Positions 47,419 to 56,403 of a stretch of DNA of 64,000 bases are shown one piece after another. Position 1 is the first letter of the stretch. Every line of letters begins with the position of its first letter. Under the pieces are notes generated by a model. That model was given only the letters and a program-made list of their open reading frames with translations, did not search any database and was not told the origin of the DNA. The position numbers and the translations under genes are program-made. Source of the DNA: Magnetospirillum sp. ME-1 (GTDB lineage: Bacteria; Pseudomonadota; Alphaproteobacteria; Rhodospirillales; Magnetospirillaceae); the NCBI RefSeq assembly GCF_002105535.1, contig NZ_CP015848.1, positions 3,266,926 through 3,330,925 of the forward strand, written 5' to 3'.

Positions 47419-48435
47419 ATGTCCGTCATGCACGAAACCGATGCGGTGATCGTCGGCGCCGGCCCGGTGGGCCTGTTCACCGTGTTCCAGTGCGGCATGG
47501 TCAAGGTGCGCTGCCACGTGGTCGATGCCCTGGAGGCGGTGGGCGGCCAGCTTTCGGCGCTGTACCCGGAAAAGCCCATCTACGACATTCCCGGCTATCC
47601 CTCGATCCTGGCCGCCGATCTGGTGGAGCGCCTGACCGAGCAGGCGGCGCCCTTCGCCCCCACCTATCACCTGGACACCCAGGTGAGCACGCTGTCGCGC
47701 CTGGACGACGGGCGCTGGCTGTGCGGATTGTCCAGCGGCGAGACCATCGCGGCCCGCGCCGTGATCGTCTGCGCCGGCGGCGGCGCCTTCGGTCCCAACC
47801 GTCCGCCCCTGGACGGGCTGGAGCGGTTCGAAGGCACCAGCGTGTTCTATCTGGTGCGCCGGCGCGAGGATTTCCGCGGCAAGACGGTGGTGATCGCCGG
47901 CGGCGGCGATTCGGCGGTGGATTGGGCCATCTCGCTGGCCGAGGTGGCGGCCAAGGTGATGGTGGTGCACCGCCGGCCCAAGTTCCGCGCCGCCCCCGAA
48001 TCCGAGGCGCGCTTGAAGCAGCTGGCCGAATCCGGCGCGGTCGAGCTGGTGGTGCCCTATCAGCTGCACGGTCTGGAGGGCGAGAACGGCCAATTGTCGG
48101 CGGTGGTGGTCGCCACCCTGGAGGGCGAGATCCGGCGGCTCGAGGCCGATGTGCTGCTGCCCTTCTACGGCCTGTCCAGCGAACTCGGCCCCATCGCCCA
48201 GTGGAATCTCGGCATGGACCGCAACCTGATCGCCGTCGATCCGGCGAGCGGAGCCACGGATGCGCCGGGCATCTATGCGGCGGGCGACATCTGCACCTAT
48301 CCCGGCAAGCTGAAGCTGATCCTGGCCGGCTTCGCCGAGGCCGCCCGCGTCGCCCATTCGGCCCATGACGTGGTCCATCCCGGCGAGGCGCTGCATTTCG
48401 AGCACTCGACCACCTCGGGCGTGCCCAAGGGGTAG
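47419..48435 (+). CDS. Ferredoxin-NADP reductase, thioredoxin reductase-like type
   Basis: A 338-residue flavoprotein of the TrxR-like ferredoxin/flavodoxin-NADP reductase type. FAD motif VIVGAGPVGLFTVF, GGQLSALYPEKPIYDIPGYP, NADPH motif VIAGGGDSAVDWA and the C-terminal AGDICTYPGKLKLILAGFAE are present. It lacks the redox CxxC of thioredoxin reductase, which supports FNR. It probably reduces ferredoxin for anabolism or nitrogen fixation. ATG 47419 follows TAAGGAG. The TAG stop coincides with the start of a repeat. Confidence 0.92.
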   Translation: MSVMHETDAVIVGAGPVGLFTVFQCGMVKVRCHVVDALEAVGGQLSALYPEKPIYDIPGYPSILAADLVERLTEQAAPFAPTYHLDTQVSTLSRLDDGRWLCGLSSGETIAARAVIVCAGGGAFGPNRPPLDGLERFEGTSVFYLVRRREDFRGKTVVIAGGGDSAVDWAISLAEVAAKVMVVHRRPKFRAAPESEARLKQLAESGAVELVVPYQLHGLEGENGQLSAVVVATLEGEIRRLEADVLLPFYGLSSELGPIAQWNLGMDRNLIAVDPASGATDAPGIYAAGDICTYPGKLKLILAGFAEAARVAHSAHDVVHPGEALHFEHSTTSGVPKG

Positions 48436-48496
48436 CTGGCTACGGAACAAACTCAAGATTTCCCCGTCATTCCCGCGAAAGCGGGAATCCATGTGT
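48433..48496. repeat. Partial copy of the nested inverted-repeat element
   Basis: Begins at the TAG stop with TAGCTGGCTACGGAACAAAC, matching the left end of the element after phoH (10803), and continues into one CCGTCATTCCCGCGAAAGCG hairpin arm. The outer right arm and the second hairpin are missing. In both places the similarity starts exactly at the stop codon. Confidence 0.75.
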
Positions 48497-48550
48497 CTTC
48501 AGGTGCGGCGCATGGCAATGGACGGCGGAATCGGCCCCAGCCCGTCAGGT

Positions 48551-50092
48551 TCAGCCCCCCGGCTTGGGGACGGGCAGGGTGAAGCAGAAGGTGCTGCCTT
48601 CGCCCGGCACCGATTCCACCCAGATGCGGCCGCGATAGCGGTTGACCACCCGTTTGCAGACGGCCAGCCCGATGCCGGTTCCCGCCGTCTCGGCGCGGGA
48701 GTGCAGGCGCTGGAAGATCTGGAAGACGCGGTCGTAGTACTGGGATTCGATGCCGATGCCGTTGTCGGCGATGCGGAATTCCCAGGCGTTGGGCCGGGGC
48801 GTGGCGGTGACCGAGATCACCGGCGCGCGGTCGGGCGAGCGGTACTTGATGGCGTTGCCGATCAGGTTCTGGAACAGCCGCACGAACTCGCCCATGTCGA
48901 CGCACAGCGACGGCAGGGTTTCGGGCAGGTTGAGGGTGGCGCCGCTTTCCTCGATGGCCACCGTCAGGTTGGACTGGGCGGTGGCCAGCGCCAGTCCCAG
49001 ATCCACGGCCTGGTCCGGCAGGGCGTTGCGGCCGATGCGCGAGTATTCCAGCAGGTCGAGAATCAGCGAGTCCATGCGCTTGGCGCCGTCGCGGGCGAAG
49101 CCGATATACTCGTGGGCCTCGTCGCTGAGCTCGGGGCCGAACTTCTTGTCCAGCAGGCCGAGGAAGGAATTGACCATGCGCAGCGGCTCGCGCAGGTCGT
49201 GGCTGGCCACATAGGCGAATTGCTCCAGATCGGCGTTGGAGCGCTCCAGTTCCGAGGTCTTGCCCGCCAGTTCCTCCTGGACGCGATGGCGCTCGGTGAC
49301 GTCCACCGCCATGCTGATCACCAGGCGGCGGCCGTCGGGCAGCTTCTCGATGGGCGCCGAGCGGAAGTCCCACACCCGGACGGAGCCGTCGGCGGTGATC
49401 ACCTCGTGCTCGCCCTCGGCGCGGGGGCCGTCCATGGTGTAAAGGCTCTTGATGCGCCGGGCGATCTCGGGACCCTTGTCGCCATAGGCCCGCGCCGTCC
49501 AATCCCCGACGGTGGGAATGTCCGAGGCGCCATAGCCGGTCAGCTCTGTCCACACCCGGCTGAGCAGCACCACGGTGCCGTCCTCGGCATGGATCATGAT
49601 GGGGATGGGGGCTTCGGACACCGCATGGCGCAGGCGGGCCTCGCTCTCCCTCAGGACCTGGGTCATGGCGGTGGTGCGCGCCAGTTCGGCCTCCAGGGCC
49701 CGGCGACTGACGTAGAGCTCCAGGAACACCCGCGCCTTGGAGCGCAGGATGAAATCGTCCACGGGCTTCTGGATGTATTCCACCGCCCCCACGTCGTAGC
49801 CCTTGCGGCGGTGAATCTCGTCGGAATAGGCGGCGGTGAGGAAGATGATGGGAACCTGGGCCGTGCGCGGTTCGTCGTGCATCAGCCCGGCCAGCTCGTA
49901 GCCGTCCATGCCCGGCATGTTGACGTCCAGCAGGGCCAGGGCGAAATCGTGTTCCAGGCAGTGGATCAGGGCGTCGTTGCCGCTGGCGGCCTCGATCACC
50001 TCGACGTCGAGCTTGTTGAGGATCTTGCGCAGCGCCAGGAGATTGGCCGGCGTGTCGTCGACGATCAGAATCTTCGGCCGGATTGCGCTCAT
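48551..50092 (-). CDS. REC-PAS-histidine kinase
   Basis: A 513-residue soluble signalling protein. Residues about 8-125 form a receiver with phosphoacceptor in LALLDVNMPGM and lysine in IQKPVDDF. A PAS domain (about 160-275) with a PAC-like end follows, then HisKA with AYVASHDLREPLRM and HATPase (NLIGNAIKYR, DNGIGIE, GTGIGLAV). It can both receive and emit phosphate. ATG 50092 overlaps the cheB stop by four bases. It is the last gene of the hybrid kinase-cheR-cheB operon. Confidence 0.93.
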   Translation of the reverse strand: MSAIRPKILIVDDTPANLLALRKILNKLDVEVIEAASGNDALIHCLEHDFALALLDVNMPGMDGYELAGLMHDEPRTAQVPIIFLTAAYSDEIHRRKGYDVGAVEYIQKPVDDFILRSKARVFLELYVSRRALEAELARTTAMTQVLRESEARLRHAVSEAPIPIMIHAEDGTVVLLSRVWTELTGYGASDIPTVGDWTARAYGDKGPEIARRIKSLYTMDGPRAEGEHEVITADGSVRVWDFRSAPIEKLPDGRRLVISMAVDVTERHRVQEELAGKTSELERSNADLEQFAYVASHDLREPLRMVNSFLGLLDKKFGPELSDEAHEYIGFARDGAKRMDSLILDLLEYSRIGRNALPDQAVDLGLALATAQSNLTVAIEESGATLNLPETLPSLCVDMGEFVRLFQNLIGNAIKYRSPDRAPVISVTATPRPNAWEFRIADNGIGIESQYYDRVFQIFQRLHSRAETAGTGIGLAVCKRVVNRYRGRIWVESVPGEGSTFCFTLPVPKPGG

Positions 50093-50685
50093 GGGGCGTG
50101 GTCCTGGGGCGGGGGGGATGGCTGGCACAGCGAGGCGACGAGGAAGGCGATGCGGTCCAGCGGCGCGATCCAGTCGGCGCCGCCCTGGGCGATGGCGGCG
50201 CGCGGCATGGCTTCGGCGGTGGCGCCCTCGGGGTCCTGGACGATGCAGATGCCGCCCGCCTGGCGCACGGCGGCCATGCCGGCGGCACCGTCCTGGTTGG
50301 CGCCGGTCAGCAGCACCGCCAGCAATCCCTCGCCCCAGGTGTCCGCCGCCGATTCCAGCAAGGGGTCGATGGCCGGGCGCACGTTGTTGATCCGCCCTTC
50401 CGCCGACAGGGCGAAGGTGCCGTCCGGCTCGACCAGCAGGTGATAGTCGGGCGGCGCCACGTAGACGTGGCCGGGCAAAGCGGGGGCGCGCTCCTCGGCC
50501 TCGGCCACCGGCAGGGCGCAGTCGCGGGCCAGCACCGAGCTCAACAGGTCGCGGGCCGACGGGCCGGAATGGCAGACGACGATCACCGGCACGCCCAGAT
50601 CGGCGGGCAATAGCGGGAGGATGTCGTGCAGTGCCTTGATCCCGCCCGCCGAGCATCCCATGGCCACGGCCTCGATCCGCCTCAC
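50089..50685 (-). CDS. cheB: CheB-type methylesterase without receiver domain
   Basis: A 198-residue protein-glutamate methylesterase catalytic domain. The likely triad is serine in MGCSAGGIKAL, histidine in VCHSGPSARD and aspartate in TGANQDGAAGM. The N-terminal receiver present in classical CheB is absent, so it is probably not controlled by its own phosphorylation. GTG 50685 is the only good start and overlaps the cheR stop. It would act on receptor-like glutamates or the adjoining kinase, perhaps together with CheR. Confidence 0.92.
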   Translation of the reverse strand: MRRIEAVAMGCSAGGIKALHDILPLLPADLGVPVIVVCHSGPSARDLLSSVLARDCALPVAEAEERAPALPGHVYVAPPDYHLLVEPDGTFALSAEGRINNVRPAIDPLLESAADTWGEGLLAVLLTGANQDGAAGMAAVRQAGGICIVQDPEGATAEAMPRAAIAQGGADWIAPLDRIAFLVASLCQPSPPPQDHAP

Positions 50686-51521
50686 CCCAGGTCTCCGCTC
50701 TTCTTGAACAGCCGCAGGTCGTTGTCGATGGAGAAGAAGTGGTGCGCCTGCGCCGATCCCCCCAGATTCTCGCGGGTGCCCAGGCACAGGAAGCCGCCCC
50801 GAGAAAGGCTGGCGGCGAACAGGCCCAGCACATGGTCCTGCAGCTTCTTGTCGAAATAGATCAGCACGTTGCGGCACATCACCATGTTCACTTCGCAGAA
50901 CACCCCATCCGAGACCAGATTGTGGTGGGCGAAGGATATGTGGTCTTTGAGCGCGCCGCTGACCTTGGCGAAGCCGTAGCCCAGGCTGAAATAGTGGGAC
51001 AGGCCTTTGGTGCCGCCGGCCTTGCGGTAGGCGGCGTCGTACCGCGCCACATGCTCGGCCGAGAAGATCCCTTCCTCGGCCTTGGCGATGGCGGCGTCGT
51101 TGATGTCGGTGGCGTAGATCTGGGCCTTGTGCAGCAGCCCGGCCTCCTCGAGCAGGATGGCCAGGGAATAGGCTTCCTCGCCGGTGGCCGAGCCCGCCTG
51201 CCAGATGTTGAGGCGGGGATAGGTGGCCAGCACCGGGAACAGCCGCTCGGCGATGGCGCGGAAGACCGGCGGATCGCGGAACATCTCGGTGACCGGCACC
51301 GAGAGCGTCGACAGAATAGTGGGCAGCAGGCCGTCGTCGTGGATCACCCGCGGCAGCAGCTCGGCGATGGTGGCGCATCCCTGGCTCAGGGCCAGGGCGG
51401 AGACCCGGCGGCGCAGCGATGCCTTGGCGTAATGGCTGAAATCATAGCCGTGCCGCCGGGCCAGCGCCTCGACGAACAGGTCGACCTCGAGGGCGCGCAG
51501 GCGGTCAGTTCGGGTCGGCAT
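50682..51521 (-). CDS. cheR: CheR-type protein-glutamate methyltransferase
   Basis: A 279-residue SAM-dependent methyltransferase of the CheR family. The N-terminal helical domain (about 10-75) has HYAKASLRRRVSALAL. TEMFRDPPVFRAIAE is the family signature and IWQAGSATGEEAYSLAI binds S-adenosylmethionine; CRNVLIYFD is also typical. It has no TPR tail. ATG 51521 overlaps the end of the large hybrid kinase by 17 bases. No cheA, cheW or cheY is nearby, so this is not a standard chemotaxis operon. Confidence 0.94.
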   Translation of the reverse strand: MPTRTDRLRALEVDLFVEALARRHGYDFSHYAKASLRRRVSALALSQGCATIAELLPRVIHDDGLLPTILSTLSVPVTEMFRDPPVFRAIAERLFPVLATYPRLNIWQAGSATGEEAYSLAILLEEAGLLHKAQIYATDINDAAIAKAEEGIFSAEHVARYDAAYRKAGGTKGLSHYFSLGYGFAKVSGALKDHISFAHHNLVSDGVFCEVNMVMCRNVLIYFDKKLQDHVLGLFAASLSRGGFLCLGTRENLGGSAQAHHFFSIDNDLRLFKKSGDLG

Positions 51522-54500
51522 GTCCGCTCCGCTCGATCTGGCGGGCCATGGCCTGGCGCAGCAGGTCCATGTCCACCGGCTTGGTCAGGTAGTCGTCGGC
51601 ACCCGCGGCCAGACAGCGGTCGCGGTCCCCCGGCATGGCCTTGGCGGTCAGCGCGATGATGGGCAATCTGGCGAAGCGCGGGTCCTTGCGGATCTCGCCC
51701 ATGGTGCTGTAGCCGTCCATGCCGGGCATCATGATGTCCATCAGCACCAGATCCACGTGCTCGCGCGCCTGCAGATGGCTGATGGCCTTGGCGCCGTCCT
51801 GGGCGATCAGCACCTTCAGCCCCTTGGCGCGCAGCACCTTGGACAGGGCGAAGGCGTTGCGCATGTCGTCGTCCACCAGCAGCACCGTGCGCCCGGCCAG
51901 CACCGCGTCGACGGCTTCGGGCGCGGGCTTGGCCTTGGCCTTGCCGTTGCTCCTGGCCTCGATGGCATGCAGGAACAGCCCGACCTCGTCGAGCAGGCGC
52001 TCGGACGAGCGCGCCCCCTTGATGACGATGCTGTCGGTGAATTCGCGGATCTTCAGGGTCTGCTCCTGGCTGAGCTCGCCGCTGGAATAGACGATGACCG
52101 GCGGCAGGCCCTGGCCGGCGCGTTCGGCCCGTTCCAGAATCTCGGCGCCCTGCATGTCGGGCAGCGCCAGTTCGAGCACCACGCAGTCGAATTTCTCCCT
52201 GGTGATCTGTTCCAGGGCCTGGGCGCCGGTTTCGGCGACGGTGATGTCCAGGTCCAGGCTGGCCAGGGTCTGGCGGATGGCGGCGCGGTTGCCCTCGTCC
52301 CCGTCCACCAGCAGCAGCCGGCGGTGCCCGGCCTCCGATCCGGCCCGCAGCAGGACCTCGAAGGCACCGTTGATCTGTTCGCGGCTGACCGGCTTGGTCA
52401 GGTGGCCGACGATTCCCAGCCGGGCGCCCTTGCCCGGCTCGTCGCCCGCCGAGATGACGTGGACCGGAATGCCCCGGGTCTCGGGCGAACGGTTGAGGTG
52501 CTCGATCACCTCCCAGCCGCTCATGCCCGGCAGACCGATGTCGAGCACGACGCCGCCGGGGCGGTGCAGGCGGGCCAGCTCCAGGCCTGTCCGGCCGTCC
52601 TCGGCGGTGATGGTGGAAAAGCCCTTGGCCTGGGCCAGCTCGCAGACGACGCGCCGGAACACCGGGTCGTCCTCGATGACCAGCAGAAGCGTTCCGTCGG
52701 CCTTGTGGGGGTCCGCGGGCAGGATGACGGCGGCAGGCTCCGGGCTGGCCTTCATGGCGGGCGGCGGCTCGGGCGCGCAGGGGGCGGTGGGGATCGCCGC
52801 GCCGTTCAGCGGCAGCGCCAGGGTGAAGACGCTGCCCCGCTCTGCGTTGCCGTCCAGGGTGATGTCGCCGCCCATCAGACGGGCCAGCCGGCGCGAGATG
52901 GTCAGCCCCAGGCCGGTGCCGCCGAACTGGCGCGACGTGCTGCTGTCGGCCTGTTCGAAGGCGGCGAAGACCCGCTGGCGGTCCTGTTCGGCGATGCCGA
53001 TGCCGGTGTCGGCCACGGACAGGGCGAGGACATGGCCGCCGCCGCTGAGGGCGAGGCGAACGGTGACCCCGCCCTCGGAGGTGAACTTGATGGCGTTGCT
53101 GACCAGATTGTTGACGATCTGCTCGATCTTGCCGCGGTCGGCGGAGAGCGTCTCGGGCAGGTCGGGCGCCGCCTCCACCCGGAAGTCCAGCCCCTTGTCG
53201 GCGGCCACCGGCGCGAAGCGTCCCCGGATTGCCTGGGCCAGCTCGGCCAGGGGAACCGTCACCGGCGCCAGGGTCATCTTGCCCGCTTCCACCTTGGACA
53301 GGTCGAGGACGTCGTTGATCAGCGCCAGCAGATGGGTGCCGCTGTCATGGATGACGCGGGCCGATTCCGTCTGGTCGGGGGTGAGGTTGCCGGACTCGTT
53401 GTCGGCCAGGTCGCGGGCCAGGATCAGCACGCTGTTGAGCGGCGTCCTGAGCTCGTGGCTCATATTGGCCAGGAATTCCGACTTGTAGCGGCTGGCCTGC
53501 TCCACCTCGAGGGCGCGGCGGTCGGCCTCGGCCCGGGCTTCCTCCAGCGCCTGGCCGCGTTCCTCCAGGGCCTCGGTCTTCAGGCGCAGTTCCTCGTTGG
53601 CGGCCTGCAGCGCCTCCTGCTGCACCTTCAGTTCCTCTTCCGAGACGCGCAGTTCCTCGTTGGCGACCTGCAAGGCCTCGCTCTGGGTGCGCAGTTCCTC
53701 TTCCGACGAACGCAGTTCCTCGGCCTGGGTCTGGGTTTCCTCCAGCAGGTCCTGGGTGCGGATATTGCGTTCCAGGATCTCCATGTTGAGGGCAAGAACC
53801 GGGACGGACGCCTCGATCACCGCCCGCTGGGACTCGCTGAACGGCGTGAAGCTGGCGAATTCCAGCACGGCCAGGGCAATTCCGCGCGACATGACCGGGA
53901 CGACCAGAATCTCGGCCGGCGGCGCGGCCCCGGTGGCCGAGGCCACGTTCAGCCAGGAGTCCGGCGGCGACGAGATCAGGATGGGCGCGCCGCCGCGCGC
54001 CGCCTCGCCGGCGATTCCCTCGCCCGGGCCGAAGGATTCCGGCAATTGGTGGTGGGACGGCGACAGGCCCCAGCCGGCCAGGCGCTCGAAGCGCCCGCTG
54101 CCCGTGGGGCGGCCATGGAACACCGCGACGCCCGCCCCCGACAGCGGCACCAGGAAGTCGAGCGCGGTGGAGGCGAACTCGGCGACCGTGTCCACCTGCT
54201 GCAAGGCCGGCGACAGGCGCGCCACGCTGTCCTTGATCCAGCCTTCGCTTTCCAGGCGAAGTGCGGCCGCCTTGAACACTTCCACGGCCGCCGCCATGCG
54301 GGCCACCTCGGCGACGCGCGAGTGATTGGGAATGGCGACGCCGAGGTCGCCGTCCGCCAGAAGGTGCATGGTGTCGCGCAACTGGCCCAGCGGCACCACG
54401 ATGGAACGGGTGATCAGCCGCGCCAGGACGGCGCCCAGCAGCAGCAGCCCGGCCAGGGTCAGGGCGATGTCGCGGAGCGCGGCGTCGCGGCGCTCCCCGA

Positions 54501-55035
54501 TGCGGCGGTTGAACTCGGCCGCCTTGTCCTGGGCGAAGGCGTAGATGCCCGCCAGTTCGCGGCGCAGGCCGACGATCTGCGGTGAACCGAACTGGCGTGA
54601 ATTCTCCGCCGCCTTGTCGAACTCGCCGTTCTGGCAATAGTGGATGTTCTGGTCGCGCACCACCTTCCACTCGGCCAGCTTGTCCGACAGGCGCTTCACG
54701 TCGTCCTTCGCTCCCAGGTACTGGGAGCGGATCACCGCCAGGCTGGCGGCCATCTCGCTTTCCTTGATGCTGACCTGTCCCGCCAGCCGGGGCACGTCGG
54801 CCGGCGAGCGGTTGTAGATCATCAGCAGCATGTCGGCGCGCATGGCGTTGACCTGCGCTTCCACCTGCATCAGGGCGTTGGTGACGGCGAAGGGATGGGC
54901 GTAGAGGTCGGCCGCCATATCGGCCATGACCAGCATGGTGCGCGCCGCCATGGCCGCCATGATCACGGTCAGCAGCAGAACGGCGGCGAATCCCGCGGTC
55001 AGGCGGGTAACGATACGGGTCCGAGTCGAATACAC
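51505..55035 (-). CDS. Large membrane hybrid histidine kinase with three receivers
   Basis: A 1176-residue sensor kinase. Order: transmembrane helix (about 12-34), periplasmic four-helix-type sensor, transmembrane helix (about 190-208), HAMP, GAF (about 270-415), a long glutamate-rich coiled coil (about 416-518), HisKA with H527 in MSHELRTPLN, HATPase (about 638-743) and three receivers. REC1 (acceptor D832 in LDIGLPG) and REC3 (D1100 in MDIMMPG) look active. REC2 has glutamate 955 in VVLELALPD in place of the aspartate. GTG 55035, behind GGGGGGAAG, fits best. cheR overlaps its end. Confidence 0.92.
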   Translation of the reverse strand: MYSTRTRIVTRLTAGFAAVLLLTVIMAAMAARTMLVMADMAADLYAHPFAVTNALMQVEAQVNAMRADMLLMIYNRSPADVPRLAGQVSIKESEMAASLAVIRSQYLGAKDDVKRLSDKLAEWKVVRDQNIHYCQNGEFDKAAENSRQFGSPQIVGLRRELAGIYAFAQDKAAEFNRRIGERRDAALRDIALTLAGLLLLGAVLARLITRSIVVPLGQLRDTMHLLADGDLGVAIPNHSRVAEVARMAAAVEVFKAAALRLESEGWIKDSVARLSPALQQVDTVAEFASTALDFLVPLSGAGVAVFHGRPTGSGRFERLAGWGLSPSHHQLPESFGPGEGIAGEAARGGAPILISSPPDSWLNVASATGAAPPAEILVVPVMSRGIALAVLEFASFTPFSESQRAVIEASVPVLALNMEILERNIRTQDLLEETQTQAEELRSSEEELRTQSEALQVANEELRVSEEELKVQQEALQAANEELRLKTEALEERGQALEEARAEADRRALEVEQASRYKSEFLANMSHELRTPLNSVLILARDLADNESGNLTPDQTESARVIHDSGTHLLALINDVLDLSKVEAGKMTLAPVTVPLAELAQAIRGRFAPVAADKGLDFRVEAAPDLPETLSADRGKIEQIVNNLVSNAIKFTSEGGVTVRLALSGGGHVLALSVADTGIGIAEQDRQRVFAAFEQADSSTSRQFGGTGLGLTISRRLARLMGGDITLDGNAERGSVFTLALPLNGAAIPTAPCAPEPPPAMKASPEPAAVILPADPHKADGTLLLVIEDDPVFRRVVCELAQAKGFSTITAEDGRTGLELARLHRPGGVVLDIGLPGMSGWEVIEHLNRSPETRGIPVHVISAGDEPGKGARLGIVGHLTKPVSREQINGAFEVLLRAGSEAGHRRLLLVDGDEGNRAAIRQTLASLDLDITVAETGAQALEQITREKFDCVVLELALPDMQGAEILERAERAGQGLPPVIVYSSGELSQEQTLKIREFTDSIVIKGARSSERLLDEVGLFLHAIEARSNGKAKAKPAPEAVDAVLAGRTVLLVDDDMRNAFALSKVLRAKGLKVLIAQDGAKAISHLQAREHVDLVLMDIMMPGMDGYSTMGEIRKDPRFARLPIIALTAKAMPGDRDRCLAAGADDYLTKPVDMDLLRQAMARQIERSGHADPN

Positions 55036-55260
55036 CGAAGGCTTCCCCCCTGCCAGCCGGAAGCCATCGCCTGCTCCCCCGAACGGTAACGAATTGTATC
55101 GCGGCGACACAGTATCGTCGAGCCGCTGCAAAGTGAAGGGGCTTGCGGCTCTTTCGTACGGTAATTACCTGATAAGTGTTTTCCCGGGTAGCGGTGCCGG
55201 ATTTAATCGTCCCTTAACCGCGACCTGTTAGCGTGACAGGGCTCGAAGGATTCCAGACCC
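55036..55260. other. Divergent promoter region
   Basis: 225 bases between the leftward hybrid kinase and the rightward membrane protein. No gene is seen. GGTAATTACCTGATAAGTG around 55160 is a lower-GC spot likely to hold promoters, but no clear -10/-35 pair stands out. Confidence 0.4.
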
Positions 55261-55623
55261 ATGCCGCCGATGTCGCTCATGCTGCCTGATTTCATTACCG
55301 AGGGTCTGGCCGATCCCAAACGGCGCCGACGCCTGGGCGACATCCTGGTGACGCTGGCCTGCTGCCTGTGGCTGGGCTTTTCCACCTGGACGTTCTTCGT
55401 CGCCGACATGCCGGACGAGATTTTCGACAATCACACCGGCAAGGCCATGCAGGAGCGCATGAAGTCCTGCGAGGGCAGCTTCCAGCAGCGCTACAAGTGC
55501 AAGCAGGCCCTGCTGCTCACCGGCGAACGCTGGGGCTTTGCCGTGGCCCTGGACCGGGTTCTGCTGATCTGCGCGCCGGCCATCACCGCCTGGCTGGTGT
55601 GGGGCGCCATCAAGCGGCGCTGA
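55261..55623 (+). CDS. Small two-pass membrane protein
   Basis: Not recognised. A 120-residue protein with two hydrophobic segments, around residues 28-48 (DILVTLACCLWLGFSTWTFF) and 95-113 (VLLICAPAITAWLVWGAI). The region between holds two cysteines (SCEGSF, YKCKQ) that could form a disulfide if it faces the periplasm. ATG 55261 follows AAGGA at ten bases; internal ATGs at 55270 and 55279 are possible. It is a single gene before tpx. Confidence 0.6.
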   Translation: MPPMSLMLPDFITEGLADPKRRRRLGDILVTLACCLWLGFSTWTFFVADMPDEIFDNHTGKAMQERMKSCEGSFQQRYKCKQALLLTGERWGFAVALDRVLLICAPAITAWLVWGAIKRR

Positions 55624-55716
55624 AAATTCTTCGATCTTATTCCGACGACCGGTTGCCTGGCGGGCGCGCCTGGGGCAGAGTCGAGCCTTTCCAAAAACAA
55701 AACCAGAGGTTCCGCC

Positions 55717-56214
55717 ATGGCTGCCATCACCCTTAAGGGCAATCCCATCAACACCAACGGCACTCTGCCGGCGGTGGGGGCTGCCGCTCCCGCTTTCTCC
55801 CTGACCGGCGTCGATCTCGCCGACGTGAGCCTGGATGCGGTGGCCGGCAAGACCGTCGTCCTCAACATTTTCCCCAGCATCGACACGCCCACCTGCGCCG
55901 CCTCGGTGCGCCGCTTCAACGCCGAGCTGGACAAGCTGGGCAGCGTCGCCGTGCTGTGCGTCTCGGCCGATCTGCCCTTCGCCCACAAGCGCTTCTGCGG
56001 CGCCGAGGGGTTGGAGCGGGTGCAGTCCCTGTCCGACATGCGCGACAAGGGCTTCGGCGAGCGCTATGGCGTCAAGATCGTCGACGGTCCGCTGGCCGGC
56101 CTGCTGGCCCGCGCCGTGGTGGTGATCAAGGGCGGCAAGGTGGCCTATACCCAGCTGGTCTCCGAGATCGCCGACGAGCCCAATTACGACGCCGCCATCG
56201 CCGCCGCCAAGTAA
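55717..56214 (+). CDS. tpx: Thiol peroxidase Tpx
   Basis: Reduces hydrogen and alkyl peroxides with thioredoxin. The 165-residue atypical 2-Cys peroxiredoxin shows the peroxidatic site [17 protein letters not shown] and the resolving cysteine in [10 protein letters not shown], the spacing typical of Tpx. It belongs in the cytoplasm or periplasm; no signal peptide is seen, so cytoplasm. ATG 55717 follows AGAGG. A strong terminator follows. Confidence 0.95.
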   Translation: MAAITLKGNPINTNGTLPAVGAAAPAFSLTGVDLADVSLDAVAGKTVVLNIFPSIDTPTCAASVRRFNAELDKLGSVAVLCVSADLPFAHKRFCGAEGLERVQSLSDMRDKGFGERYGVKIVDGPLAGLLARAVVVIKGGKVAYTQLVSEIADEPNYDAAIAAAK

Positions 56215-56240
56215 TTCGGTCGAGGGTCACGTGAAAGAGT

Positions 56241-56271
56241 GGGCCGTTTCCGCCGGGAAGCGGCCCTTTTT
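56241..56271 (+). terminator. Rho-independent terminator after tpx
   Basis: GGGCCG/CGGCCC stem (56241-56246 and 56261-56266), extended by partial pairing in the loop, and five T residues, 26 bases after the stop of tpx. Confidence 0.82.
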
Positions 56272-56284
56272 CATTTGAACGAAT

Positions 56285-56389
56285 TGTCATCCTGAGCGAA
56301 GCGAGGGATTTTCGCCTGGATCAGCGGTGCCGGTTCTGAAAAGCCGGGCCAGGATGAGATCCCTCCGCCCTCCGGGCGTCGGGATGACA
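56285..56389. repeat. Dispersed palindromic repeat, family A copy 2
   Basis: A 105-base element between tpx and the convergent Yip1-like gene. The ends are TGTCATCCTGA and GTCGGGATGACA, and the core GTGCCGGTTCTGAAAAGCC is shared with the copy at 18398-18504. The right half GGATGAGATCCCTCC is identical in all three copies apart from the last base in the 59012 copy. Confidence 0.85.
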
Positions 56390-56403
56390 TGGCGAGGGGA
56401 CGT

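Noticed and set aside
51520-54585. 1021-codon plus-strand frame opposite the hybrid kinase
   Set aside because: Antisense shadow of a GC-rich kinase gene; Gly/His/Gln-rich product without motifs.
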